Positions 7,492-15,766 of a stretch of 22,090 nucleotides of DNA are shown here, one piece after another (positions within the stretch are counted from its first letter, which is position 1; each line of letters starts with the position of its first letter). The translations under genes and the position numbers were made by a program. The notes beneath the pieces are model-generated. The model had not been told where the DNA came from. It searched no databases and saw only the letters and a program-made list of their open reading frames with translations. The stretch is from Chlorobium sp. (GTDB taxonomy: Bacteria > Bacteroidota > Chlorobiia > Chlorobiales > Chlorobiaceae), in the NCBI GenBank assembly GCA_028277485.1, contig JANQGE010000109.1, positions 1-22,090 of the forward strand, written 5' to 3'.

Positions 7492-8700
7492 ATGAACAAG
7501 GAAAAAATCGCTATTGCCTATTCCGGCGGCCTTGATACATCCGTCATGATAAAATGGCTGAAAAACAAATACGACGCCGAGATTGTTGCCGTCACGGGCA
7601 ACCTCGGCCAGCAGAAAGAGATCGAGAATCTTGAAGAAAAAGCAATCGCTACAGGTGCGTCAAGCTTCTCGTTCCTCGACCTCCGCAAGACGTTTATCCA
7701 GGAGTACATCTGGCCCGCCCTCAAAGCGGGGGCTCTTTACGAGGATGTCTACCCTCTGGCGACTGCGCTCGGACGTCCCCTGCTTGCAAAAACCCTCGTC
7801 GACGTCGCACTGGCCGAAAACTGCACCACGCTGGCCCACGGATGCACCGGCAAGGGCAACGATCAGGTTCGTTTCGAAGTCACTTTTGCTTCTCTCGCGC
7901 CGCACCTGAAAGTACTTGCTCCTCTCCGCGAATGGGAGTTCACCTCACGTGAAGCCGAGATCGCTTATGCGCAGCAGCACGGCATCCCCGTGTCAGCAAC
8001 CAGGAAAAGTCCCTACTCGATCGACGAGAACATCTGGGGCATCAGTATCGAGTGCGGCGTTCTTGAAAATCCCATGATTCCCCCGCCGGAAGATGCCTAC
8101 CAGATAACCACATCTCCCGAAAAAGCCCCGGACAAGGCAGCGGTTATCGACATCGAATTCGAGCAGGGTACTCCCGTTGCGCTTGACGGGAAGAAAATGG
8201 AGGGCCTCGACCTCATAACGGAACTCAACAGGACCGGCGCCGCCCATGGTATCGGTCGCCTCGACATGATCGAAAACCGCGTTGTCGGCATCAAGTCCAG
8301 AGAAATCTATGAAGCTCCGGCCGCAAGCATCCTGCATTTTGCACATCGGGAACTTGAAAGGCTGACCCTTGAGAAAACCGTATTCCAATACAAGAACACT
8401 ATCGGTCAGGATTATGCAAACCTGATTTACAACGGCACCTGGTTTTCTCCGTTGCGTGAAGCTCTCGACGGCTTTATTGATGCCACCCAGAAAAATGTCA
8501 CCGGCCTGGTTCGCGTCAAACTCTTCAAAGGCTCCGTCACGCTTCTCGGCAGAACCTCTCCCTGGTCGCTTTACAATGAAGAACTCGCGACCTACACCGA
8601 GGCTGACACCTTCAATCACAAGGCTGCCGAAGGGTTCATCCACATTTACGGACTCGGCCTCAAAACGTACAGCGAAGTCAACTCCAAACATGGAACATAA
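7492..8700 (+). CDS. argG: Argininosuccinate synthase
   Basis: ATP-dependent condensation of citrulline with aspartate to argininosuccinate. The 402-residue length is typical. The N-type ATP-pyrophosphatase loop is YSGGLDTS at 10-17, followed by the family motifs GCTGKGNDQVRFE and SPYSIDENIWG, all intact. The ATG begins 11 bases after argR stops, so it is most likely cotranscribed with it. After argG the dense packing breaks: argH is 239 bases away. Confidence 0.96.
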   Translation: MNKEKIAIAYSGGLDTSVMIKWLKNKYDAEIVAVTGNLGQQKEIENLEEKAIATGASSFSFLDLRKTFIQEYIWPALKAGALYEDVYPLATALGRPLLAKTLVDVALAENCTTLAHGCTGKGNDQVRFEVTFASLAPHLKVLAPLREWEFTSREAEIAYAQQHGIPVSATRKSPYSIDENIWGISIECGVLENPMIPPPEDAYQITTSPEKAPDKAAVIDIEFEQGTPVALDGKKMEGLDLITELNRTGAAHGIGRLDMIENRVVGIKSREIYEAPAASILHFAHRELERLTLEKTVFQYKNTIGQDYANLIYNGTWFSPLREALDGFIDATQKNVTGLVRVKLFKGSVTLLGRTSPWSLYNEELATYTEADTFNHKAAEGFIHIYGLGLKTYSEVNSKHGT

Positions 8701-8939
8701 GGGCATCTCGCCCACGACAATATACAGCGGTAATCACCCTCCGAATCCCTGGGTTACCGACGGCGAACCCCGAAAGAAAAGGAACGAGCAAATCCGGTTT
8801 TTCCGGTTATGGTAATAAACTTTGATTTTTAAAGTGCTTTATAACCCTGATTCAAGCAAGAACAGGAGCTTTTCAGAGCATCCTTATTTTCTTATCTTCC
8901 GGCTATGACTTCACCAACCTGACTTTCACACTGACGAGT
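8701..8939. other. Intergenic region between argG and argH
   Basis: No credible gene lies here. It contains the second copy of the 21-bp dispersed repeat (8758-8778), a short direct repeat of TCCGGTT around 8793-8809, and an AT-rich stretch near 8815-8845 with TATAAC at 8840-8845 that could be a -10 for argH. No convincing -35 or terminator hairpin was found. A 41-codon frame starting at an ATG overlapping the argG stop (8690-8815) is open but unsupported. Confidence 0.45.
8758..8778 (+). repeat. Dispersed 21-bp repeat, copy 2
   Basis: Identical over 21 bases to 28-48 read on the other strand (CGACGGCG...CCCCGAAAGAA). It lies between argG and argH. Similarity beyond the core is weak: both copies have an ATCCC about 12-16 bases before it. 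See copy 1. Confidence 0.6.
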
Positions 8940-10331
8940 ATGAAAAAAGGAGCTGAAAAAGAACTTTTGTGGCAAAGCCGTTTTGCAGAACCGTTCGACC
9001 GGGAAGCACTGCTCTTCTCTTCTTCGGTTGACGTGGACAAGGCGCTGTACCAGGAGGATATCAGGGGCTCGATCGCGCATGTCATGATGCTTTCGGAAGA
9101 AGCGATCATCCCGGTCGAGGAAGCAAGACTCATCATCGAGGGTCTGGAAGAAATCGAGCAGGAAATCAGCTCAGGAGCACTGGTGCCCGACTGGGAAGAT
9201 GAGGATATCCATACGGTGATAGAAAACCGTCTGAAGGAAAAGATCGGCCCGATAGCAGGCAAGATGCATTCGGGCAGGAGCCGGAACGACCAGGTTGCCG
9301 CCGATACGAGGTTATACATGAAACGGGCTATCGGAGAACTGGGGAATGCACTGAAAGGCCTGAAAAAACTGCTGCTCGAGAAAGCCGAAACTTACCGGCA
9401 TACGATCATTTTCGGCTACACCCATCTGCAGCGGGCACAGCCCATCTCGGCGGGGCACTACTACCTGGCCTATTTCAACATGTTTCAACGCGACGGGGAA
9501 AGGTTGCATGACCTCTACAAACGGGTCGACATCTCCCCGCTCGGCGCCGCTGCCTTCGCCGGCAGCACATTACCGCTCAATGCGAAAAGAAGCATGGAAC
9601 TGCTGGATTTCGGTGGTCTGTTCCGGAACAGCATCGATGCGGTAAGCGACCGGGATACCATCATCGAGTTCATCTCGGCATGCTCGATCATCATGATGCA
9701 CCTCTCGAGGTTTTGCGAGGACATGATCCTCTGGAGCACTTCCGAATTCAACTACCTTGAGATCAGCGACGCTTTCTCCACAGGCTCGTCTATCATGCCG
9801 CAGAAGAAAAATGCCGACATCGCTGAACTGGTTCGCGGCAAAACCGGCAGGGTGTACGGCGACCTGATGAACATCCTGACGGTCATGAAAAGCCTCCCTC
9901 TCTCTTACAACCGGGATATGCAGGAAGACAAACCGCCTTTGTTCGATGCTTCAGAATCGACGATCTCAAGCGTCAGAATCTTCACGAAAATGCTGAAACA
10001 TACAAAGCTGAACGAGGAAAGGTTGGCAAAGCTGACCGGCGAGGATCTGAGCCTTGCAACGGAAATCGCGGAGTATCTGGTGAGAAAGGATCTGCCTTTT
10101 CGCGAGGCACACCGGGTAACCGGAAAAATCGTGACTTACGCGCTTGAATCGGGAACCGCTCTGTCAAAAATTCCTTTGGAAACCTACAGGGAGTTTTCCG
10201 AACTGTTTGACCAAGATATTTATGACGCCCTGAAACCGGAAACAAGCATTAACACAAAACAATCCCATGGCAGCACTTCGTTTGCTTCGGTTGATGAACA
10301 GATAAAGGCCGCCAGGTCCGGGCTGCGATAA
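8940..10331 (+). CDS. argH: Argininosuccinate lyase
   Basis: Cleaves argininosuccinate to arginine and fumarate, the last step of the pathway. It belongs to the fumarase/aspartase superfamily and has the signature GSSIMPQKKN at 282-291, which contains the catalytic serine. The N-terminal QEDIRGSIAHVMML segment and the HSGRSRNDQVA motif (about 110-120) are also typical. Length, 463 residues, is normal. The ATG at 8940 is preceded by GACGAG, a weak ribosome site. It may have its own promoter in the 239-base gap before it, or be reached by read-through from argG. It converges with the prc gene, with 64 bases between the two stops. Confidence 0.95.
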   Translation: MKKGAEKELLWQSRFAEPFDREALLFSSSVDVDKALYQEDIRGSIAHVMMLSEEAIIPVEEARLIIEGLEEIEQEISSGALVPDWEDEDIHTVIENRLKEKIGPIAGKMHSGRSRNDQVAADTRLYMKRAIGELGNALKGLKKLLLEKAETYRHTIIFGYTHLQRAQPISAGHYYLAYFNMFQRDGERLHDLYKRVDISPLGAAAFAGSTLPLNAKRSMELLDFGGLFRNSIDAVSDRDTIIEFISACSIIMMHLSRFCEDMILWSTSEFNYLEISDAFSTGSSIMPQKKNADIAELVRGKTGRVYGDLMNILTVMKSLPLSYNRDMQEDKPPLFDASESTISSVRIFTKMLKHTKLNEERLAKLTGEDLSLATEIAEYLVRKDLPFREAHRVTGKIVTYALESGTALSKIPLETYREFSELFDQDIYDALKPETSINTKQSHGSTSFASVDEQIKAARSGLR

Positions 10332-10346
10332 TAAACAATGCCGTTC

Positions 10347-10370
10347 GCCGCATTCACCCTTGTCTGCGGC
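10347..10370. terminator. Possible bidirectional hairpin between argH and prc
   Basis: GCCGCA (10347-10352) and TGCGGC (10365-10370) form a 6-bp stem with a 12-base loop, placed between convergent stops. There is no T-run on either side, so it is at best a weak or factor-assisted terminator. Confidence 0.3.
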
Positions 10371-10395
10371 CTGTTTCCATTTCAGCAGCTCAATG

Positions 10396-12477
10396 TTATT
10401 TGCGGCTCCCGTTAGCCTGCCAGAGCATACGTTCCCCCCCCGCGAGCTTATCCTGTGAAAGATCAGCCAGGTCCGCAACAATCGCCGCAGATTGCGTAAG
10501 GAGAAGATCCGGCTGATCCTCATCCTTGTTCCACTGTGCCTCGAAACCCTTTACCTGTTCCATTTCGGCCTTGAAGGCAGGTTCGTACAGCGATATGCTC
10601 TCTTTTTTCCTGAAACCGCTCAACACATTCAGGTCATTGACATACCGGACATAGAGAGAATCACGGTCTGTCCTCTCGCGAAGCCTTTTCTTGAGAGCCT
10701 TTATGTCCTCAACCGCCAGCCGATCTGTTTCAGGATGCTTCACTGCAGGAATGACATCCCAGGGAAGACTGCTCGTATATGTATCTTCGCCAACCATTCT
10801 GCTGTCGATGAGTGAAGGGAAAACAATGTCGGGCGTTACTCCGAGATGCTGGGTGCTTTCACCTGAAATGCGGTAAAATTTGGCTACGGTCAACTTCAGC
10901 TGGCCGAGATCGGCATCGTTTTTGTAAAAGAAGTTGAACGGCCTGTTGATCTTGAGAATGCTTTGTACGGTACCTTTTCCGAACGTCCTGCCGCCGATAA
11001 CCACCCCCCTGCCATAATCCTGAATTGCCGCAGCAAGTATTTCCGATGCCGAGGCACTGTAACGGTTAACCAGAACAGCGAGCGGCCCGCAGTATCCTAC
11101 ATCAAGCTCCTCGTCACGCAGGACAACGATCCCGCCACGTGAATTCTTTATCTGTACGACGGGACCGTCCTGGATAAAAAGACCGGTCAGCTTGACAGCT
11201 TCTTCGAGTGCTCCTCCCCCGTTGTTCCTCAAGTCAAGCACAATCCCATCTACACCTTCCTGCCTCAGTTCGGTCAGAATTTTTCTGACATCCCTGCTTG
11301 TGCTCTTGTAATCAGGCTCGTCCTGTTTCTGCCCTTCGAAATCAAGGTAGAATGCCGGGACGGTTATGACCCCGATCTTCTTGCCGTCATGGCTGATAAT
11401 CTCTTTACGGGCAGACTGCTCCTCGAGCTTGACTTCATCACGGGTTATCCTGATAACCTTTGCAGGACCTTTGTTTCCCTGACTGACCGGGAGAATCTTC
11501 AGGCGCACAACGGATCCCTTCTTGCCGCGGATAAGATGGACGACATCCCTGACTCTCCATCCGACAATGTCAACGATCTCCCCCTGAATGCCTTGGCCGA
11601 CACCGGTAATCCTGTCGCCTTTCTTGAGCAGATTGCCCCTGAATGCAGGGCCGCCGGGAATAATTTCGTGAACAACAGTGTGCTCGTTCTCCATCTGAAG
11701 CTTGGCTCCGATACCTTCAAGCGAACGGCTCATATCGATCTGGAAATTCTCGAAATCCTGCGGCGAGAAATAGTTCGTATGAGGATCGAACGATGTCGTC
11801 AGGGCGTAGGTATATGCCCGGAAAGCATCTTCAGCCGTCTGTTGCTCAAGCAGAGAAAGACGGTTTTTATAACGCTTGGCAAGCACCTTGCGAGGGTCTT
11901 CCCCGTTTTCTTCACCGGAATACTTGAGGTTAAGCAGCTGGTACTTGACCTCCTTGCGCCACAGATCCTGCAGTTGAGCCGTGTCAGCAGGCCACAGGGC
12001 ATCGTTTCTTTTGAGATCAAAAGTCTCATTGACGCCGAAATCAAAACGGGCAGTATCAAGCTGGGCGATTATAAAACGCATTTTTTGTTTCGCCTGTTTC
12101 AGAAAACGGTTGTAGACCCTGAAACCCGCACCGGCTTTGCCGGCAAGAAACTCATCGTCGATATTGTCGCCCATCTCCCTGCGAAATGTCTCGACCTGGG
12201 AAGCAAGAAAATAACTCTTTGACTCGTCGAGCTGGTCAAGATAGCGCGAGAGAATCTCCTGAGACAGAGAGTCATTGACCACCACCTTCCTGAAATGATA
12301 CTGCTTAAGATATCTGCTGAGATACCTTTCGGCTTCTTCCTGAACCGGAGAAGCCCTGAAAACAACATCCTCCACCGGCACCCGGTCTGTTTCAGACTGC
12401 ACTGCCGAAAGCGGCAATACGAGAGAAAACAGAAAAAGGGCAATGAGCAAAAGGTACTTTTTCGAGCTTATATACAT
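10396..12477 (-). CDS. prc: Carboxy-terminal (tail-specific) protease, S41 family
   Basis: A periplasmic serine protease of the Prc/Tsp type that trims or degrades proteins from their C-termini. The 693-residue size is close to Escherichia coli Prc. Residues 1-27 form a signal peptide (basic start, long hydrophobic core, LSAVQ-like cleavage region). A Prc-type helical N-terminal domain follows, then a PDZ domain at about 245-330 and the S41 core. The catalytic pair is Ser476 in SASASE and Lys501 in FGKGTVQ, 25 residues apart as in E. coli. A helical C-terminal region resembling the Prc tail ends the protein. The frame is open 42 codons further up, but the signal peptide fixes the start at 12477. 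It is transcribed divergently from fba across 139 bases. Substrates are unknown. Confidence 0.93.
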   Translation of the reverse strand: MYISSKKYLLLIALFLFSLVLPLSAVQSETDRVPVEDVVFRASPVQEEAERYLSRYLKQYHFRKVVVNDSLSQEILSRYLDQLDESKSYFLASQVETFRREMGDNIDDEFLAGKAGAGFRVYNRFLKQAKQKMRFIIAQLDTARFDFGVNETFDLKRNDALWPADTAQLQDLWRKEVKYQLLNLKYSGEENGEDPRKVLAKRYKNRLSLLEQQTAEDAFRAYTYALTTSFDPHTNYFSPQDFENFQIDMSRSLEGIGAKLQMENEHTVVHEIIPGGPAFRGNLLKKGDRITGVGQGIQGEIVDIVGWRVRDVVHLIRGKKGSVVRLKILPVSQGNKGPAKVIRITRDEVKLEEQSARKEIISHDGKKIGVITVPAFYLDFEGQKQDEPDYKSTSRDVRKILTELRQEGVDGIVLDLRNNGGGALEEAVKLTGLFIQDGPVVQIKNSRGGIVVLRDEELDVGYCGPLAVLVNRYSASASEILAAAIQDYGRGVVIGGRTFGKGTVQSILKINRPFNFFYKNDADLGQLKLTVAKFYRISGESTQHLGVTPDIVFPSLIDSRMVGEDTYTSSLPWDVIPAVKHPETDRLAVEDIKALKKRLRERTDRDSLYVRYVNDLNVLSGFRKKESISLYEPAFKAEMEQVKGFEAQWNKDEDQPDLLLTQSAAIVADLADLSQDKLAGGERMLWQANGSRK

Positions 12478-12616
12478 GGATTGCTTTTCCCAGACTTTAA
12501 GTGACAAACACACCTTGAATGCAAACGCAAATATATTATATTTATGGCCACTTGTTCTCCGACTTCTGTTAATTTTCACGTACTTTCGCACCAAAATAAC
12601 CAAGGGAGATCTCTTG
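12478..12616. promoter_or_regulatory. Divergent promoter region, prc / fba
   Basis: A 139-base gap between divergent genes. The AT-rich centre (about 12530-12545) reads TATAAT on the minus strand, a likely -10 for prc, although no clear -35 lies 17 bases above it. For fba, the AGGGAG ribosome site at 12603-12608 is clear. No operator-like palindrome stands out. Confidence 0.4.
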
Positions 12617-13591
12617 ATGCAAAAGAAACCTATCAGCTACAAAGAACTTGGCCTTCAGAACAGCAGAGAACTCTTCGCTAAAGCCGTCAAGGGCGGCTAC
12701 GCTATCCCCGCATACAACTTCAACAACCTTGAACAGCTCCAGGCGATCATCATGGCCTGCGTTGAAACAAAATCGCCGGTCATTCTTCAGGTTTCAAAAG
12801 GAGCCCGCAACTACGCCAACCAAACCCTGCTCCGCCATCTGGCACGCGGAGCTGTCGAGTACACCGAAGAGATGGGCACACCCATCCCTATAGTACTGCA
12901 CCTCGACCACGGAGACAGTTTCGAACTTTGCAAGGACTGCATTGAAACCGGTTTTTCATCCGTCATGATCGACGGCTCTCATCTGAGCTACGACGACAAC
13001 GTCGCTCTTACCCGTAAAGTCGTGGAATACGCTCACCAGCACGACGTTACCGTTGAGGGTGAGCTTGGCGTTCTTGCCGGAGTCGAGGATGAAGTCTCCT
13101 CAGAAACACACACCTATACACAGCCTGAAGAAGTAGAGGATTTTGTCACCAAAACCGGTGTCGACAGTCTCGCAATTGCTATAGGAACATCGCACGGTGC
13201 TTATAAGTTCAAGCCGGGAGAAGACCCGAAAATACGCCTTGACATCCTCACCGAAATAGAAAAACGCATCCCCGGTTTTCCTATCGTGCTGCACGGCTCC
13301 TCATCGGTACCGCAGAACCTGGTAACCATTATCAACGAGCATGGGGGCAAGCTGAAAGACGCCATAGGCATCAGTGAAGACCAGCTCAGAGAAGCCGCCA
13401 AATCCGCCGTATGCAAAATCAATATTGATTCCGACGGCCGTCTTGCCATGACCGCTGCAGTTCGCAAAGTGCTGGATCAAAAACCCGGAGAGTTCGACCC
13501 GAGAAAATACCTCGGCCCGGCCAGAGATTCCCTGAAAGAGCTTTACAAGCACAAAATCATTCATGTGCTGGGATCGGACAACAAAGCGTAA
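12617..13591 (+). CDS. fba: Class II fructose-bisphosphate aldolase
   Basis: Zinc-dependent reversible aldol reaction between fructose 1,6-bisphosphate and the two triose phosphates, used in glycolysis or, in an autotroph, in gluconeogenesis. The protein has 324 residues. HLDHGD (95-100) supplies the catalytic aspartate (Asp97) and a zinc-binding histidine (His98). Further likely metal ligands are His193 in TSHGAY and His226 in LHGSSS. The N-terminal AYNFNNLEQ segment is typical of the family. The frame extends 58 codons upstream, but AGGGAG lies 8 bases before the ATG at 12617 and the family N-terminus begins there. The stop is 5 bases from the end of the convergent M20 gene, with no room for a separate terminator. 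Confidence 0.94.
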   Translation: MQKKPISYKELGLQNSRELFAKAVKGGYAIPAYNFNNLEQLQAIIMACVETKSPVILQVSKGARNYANQTLLRHLARGAVEYTEEMGTPIPIVLHLDHGDSFELCKDCIETGFSSVMIDGSHLSYDDNVALTRKVVEYAHQHDVTVEGELGVLAGVEDEVSSETHTYTQPEEVEDFVTKTGVDSLAIAIGTSHGAYKFKPGEDPKIRLDILTEIEKRIPGFPIVLHGSSSVPQNLVTIINEHGGKLKDAIGISEDQLREAAKSAVCKINIDSDGRLAMTAAVRKVLDQKPGEFDPRKYLGPARDSLKELYKHKIIHVLGSDNKA

Positions 13592-13596
13592 GGAAA

Positions 13597-14820
13597 TTAT
13601 TCGATACCGGCATTTCGTGCCTCCAGCCAGCTCCAGGCAGCATACCCCATAACTCCCATGCCGGTGATGATCGACGATTCGTCGGGATCGAAAAACGGTG
13701 AATGCAGGGTGCCATAAGGTTCCTGCTTGCCGGTCCCGAGCTGAATAAAAGTACCGGGACAGTGCTGCAGGTAGTAGGAGAAATCCTCGGCCGTCATCAG
13801 AGGCTCGCACTCTTCTACGTTATCCTCTCCGAGATATGCAACCGAAGTTTGACGCACGGCACGGGTGGTTTCAGGATGGTTAACCAGCACAGGATAACCG
13901 TCGACGATCTCGAGCTCCGCCTTCACACCCAGCGCCAGAGCAGTATGCTCGACAGTTTGCCTGAGACGCTTCTTCAGCAGGGCACGCAAGTGTTCGTTCA
14001 TGGTACGCAGAGTGCCGGACATGGCAACCTTGCCGGGAATGACATTGGTAGCGTTGCCGCCGTTGACCGAGCTTATGGAGACAACAGCGGGTTCGTAAGG
14101 CGGAACCACCCTGCTGACCAGATACTGCACGGAAGTAATGATATGTGCAGCGGCAAGCACAGGATCGGCAACTTTATGGGGGGCCGAAGCATGCCCCCCT
14201 TCCCCGCGCACCGTGATGTAAAGTTCGTCGGCGGCAGCCATCAGGCTGCCTTCACGAAGAGCGATCTTCCCGGTTTGAAGGTGCGGGAAACAATGAAGCG
14301 CAAAAATTGCCGATGGCTTGTAGTGGCGGAAAAGTCCGGCTTCAAGCAGCGGTTTGGCACCTCCTGGAGCTTTTTCTTCCGCAGGCTGGAAAAGAAAAAG
14401 TACGTCTCCGGCAAGGACTTCCCTCATTTCCACCAGCACAGCCGCAGTCCCCAAAAGTATGGCGGTATGCATGTCGTGACCGCAGGCGTGCATTTTTCCA
14501 TCTTCTTCGGAGCAGAAGTCATGGTTGTTCTCTTCCTGGACCGGAAGAGCATCGATATCGGCCCGAAGGGTGACAAGCGTCCGCTCCGTTTTGGCACGTT
14601 TGCCTTCCAGCAGGGCGACAATGCCGGTCTCGAGAAAATCGTGCTCTATTTTCAGGCCCAACCGGAGAAGATACTCGCGTATCAGGGCAGTTGTGCGAAA
14701 TTCCTGGAACGACAGCTCCGGATGGCGGTGAATTTCACGGCGTATCTCGACGATTTCGGAATACAGTTCGTTAACCTTGGTCCTTATCCTTTCTCTAACA
14801 GCAGACGGGTTTTCAGACAT
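13597..14820 (-). CDS. M20-family amidohydrolase (N-acyl-amino-acid hydrolase type)
   Basis: A metallopeptidase-fold enzyme that hydrolyses an amide bond in N-acyl amino acids or similar conjugates. The 407-residue protein has the M20D signature HACGHDMH (111-118), with Cys113 and His115 as likely metal ligands, and FQPAEEK (144-150) with the catalytic/metal glutamates. The dimerisation domain is seen at GEGGHASAPH and GTLRTMNEH. Relatives include hippurate hydrolase, IAA-amino-acid hydrolase and N-acetyl-diaminopimelate deacetylase; motifs alone do not separate these. No signal peptide. The ATG at 14820 has no strong ribosome site. It lies 63 bases downstream of the CBS-ACT gene on the same strand and may be cotranscribed with it. 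I would not call it ArgE, because ArgJ already recycles acetyl groups and the motifs fit M20D better. Confidence 0.85.
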   Translation of the reverse strand: MSENPSAVRERIRTKVNELYSEIVEIRREIHRHPELSFQEFRTTALIREYLLRLGLKIEHDFLETGIVALLEGKRAKTERTLVTLRADIDALPVQEENNHDFCSEEDGKMHACGHDMHTAILLGTAAVLVEMREVLAGDVLFLFQPAEEKAPGGAKPLLEAGLFRHYKPSAIFALHCFPHLQTGKIALREGSLMAAADELYITVRGEGGHASAPHKVADPVLAAAHIITSVQYLVSRVVPPYEPAVVSISSVNGGNATNVIPGKVAMSGTLRTMNEHLRALLKKRLRQTVEHTALALGVKAELEIVDGYPVLVNHPETTRAVRQTSVAYLGEDNVEECEPLMTAEDFSYYLQHCPGTFIQLGTGKQEPYGTLHSPFFDPDESSIITGMGVMGYAAWSWLEARNAGIE

Positions 14821-14861
14821 ATAAGTACGAAGGATTACAAAAAGCAGTTAAACGAGGCCAT

Positions 14862-14888
14862 TGTAAGGCCGATCGATAAGCCCTTACA
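14862..14888 (-). terminator. Inverted repeat at the end of the CBS-ACT gene
   Basis: TGTAAGG (14862-14868) and CCTTACA (14882-14888) form a 7-bp stem around a 13-base loop, and the stem includes the TAA stop of the CBS-ACT gene. No T-run follows on the minus strand, so termination would be weak. It could instead stabilise the 3' end or attenuate read-through into the amidohydrolase gene. Confidence 0.3.
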
Positions 14889-15573
14889 TGTCGATGTAGC
14901 GCATGAATTCGAGGGCCTTTTCACGAAGTCCGTCAACGCCTCCATCCGCGGAAGATTTCGCGTAACGGATAACATAACCGTACTTCTCGAGATTTGTAAC
15001 AAGACGATAAACATCCCGGCTTTGCACCCTGAAGGTCATAACCATCGTCTGCGCACCCGGCTCCGGCTCGACAACACCGAAACTTAGCACCATCGCATCA
15101 TTTTTTTCGATGACACCGATGATTTCAGAGACTTTTATCCCCAGGGCGGGAGCCTCGATCTCAAGGGTAGCTCCTTTTTCCGAAAAATGGAACAGGAAAG
15201 CTATCTCTCGAAGAAGCACGGACTTGGCAACAACCCCCTTATAGGTACCGTCCTCATCTGCCACCGGAAGAACATCGCCCCTGCGGTTTTCGCCGAGCCG
15301 GTCGAAGACATCCAGAATATGTTCATCCTGGTCCAGTGTTTCCGGTATATTGAACTGCATCTGCTCAAGCCGCGGCCCGGACCCCGCGCCGCCTTTAACC
15401 TCGGCAGCCCAATGCAGATCATCAGGGCACACCAGCGCAAAAAGCTTGCCCTCTTTCAGTACCGGAGCCTCCTGCAGCCTGAGTTCCTGCAGTCGGGAAA
15501 GCACATCAAGCGCCTTTTCCCCGGCCTGAAAAATCGGGTAATCCGTATCGATATATCGCTGTACAATGCTCAT
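14884..15573 (-). CDS. CBS-pair and ACT-like domain regulatory protein
   Basis: A 229-residue soluble protein with two degenerate CBS motifs (about 10-65 and 75-130, the second with VLPVADEDGTYKGVV) followed by an ACT-like fold at about 135-205 (EIIGVIEKNDAMVLSFGV). CBS pairs commonly bind adenosyl nucleotides and ACT domains bind small molecules such as amino acids. The arrangement resembles AcuB-like proteins. No catalytic or DNA-binding domain is visible, so it probably acts by contacting a partner. The start is ATG at 15573. A GTG at 15630 would add 19 residues of unconvincing sequence. A neighbouring enzyme could be its target, but the sequence does not show which. Confidence 0.75.
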   Translation of the reverse strand: MSIVQRYIDTDYPIFQAGEKALDVLSRLQELRLQEAPVLKEGKLFALVCPDDLHWAAEVKGGAGSGPRLEQMQFNIPETLDQDEHILDVFDRLGENRRGDVLPVADEDGTYKGVVAKSVLLREIAFLFHFSEKGATLEIEAPALGIKVSEIIGVIEKNDAMVLSFGVVEPEPGAQTMVMTFRVQSRDVYRLVTNLEKYGYVIRYAKSSADGGVDGLREKALEFMRYIDM

Positions 15574-15681
15574 CACAAAAAGTCCAAAGTAAAAAAACAA
15601 AACCCGTTCCTTCCGGCATTCGGCGCCCACGCATTCCCGTTCAGCACTAACAACAACCTCTCACTCGGGATAATTCCTAAA

Positions 15682-15766
15682 GGGCACCTCTATTAATTGT
15701 CGTGAGCGCCTTCCCTATCCGCCCAACGAAGTATTCGGATCATGCGGCAAATTAATAGAGGTTCCC
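15682..15766. mobile_element. 85-bp MITE-like element with terminal inverted repeats
   Basis: The left end GGGCACCTCTATTAATT (15682-15698) and right end AATTAATAGAGGTTCCC (15750-15766) are inverted repeats with one mismatch over 17 bases. Both ends are flanked by TAAA (15678-15681 and 15767-15770), a 4-bp target duplication of the kind left by IS5-type transposases. The interior is only about 50 bases and has no coding potential, so movement needs a transposase elsewhere. The right end touches the rpiB stop codon: the first element base on that side is the G of TAG, and removing the element and one TAAA also restores TAG. Two relatives lie at 21820 and 21960. When transcribed it would fold into a long hairpin and may act as a terminator for rpiB. 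Confidence 0.75.

Noticed and set aside
8690..8815. 41-codon small frame starting at the argG stop
   Set aside because: It is in the right place for coupling but has no ribosome site or protein-like features. It includes the dispersed 21-bp repeat, which is non-coding in its other copy.
12478..12603. 42-codon extension of Prc
   Set aside because: A signal peptide begins at 12477; an extension would put a long basic segment ahead of it and run into the fba promoter region.
12443..12616. 58-codon extension of fructose-bisphosphate aldolase
   Set aside because: It reads through the divergent promoter region and overlaps the prc start, while a good ribosome site precedes the ATG at 12617.
13592..13596. 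Terminator between fba and the amidohydrolase
   Set aside because: Only 5 bases separate the convergent stops, and no hairpin with a T-run is seen there.
13702..15087. A 461-codon open frame on the plus strand
   Set aside because: It is fully antisense to the M20 amidohydrolase and part of the CBS-ACT gene, both of which have clear motifs. Its own translation shows no family motif and has unusual composition.
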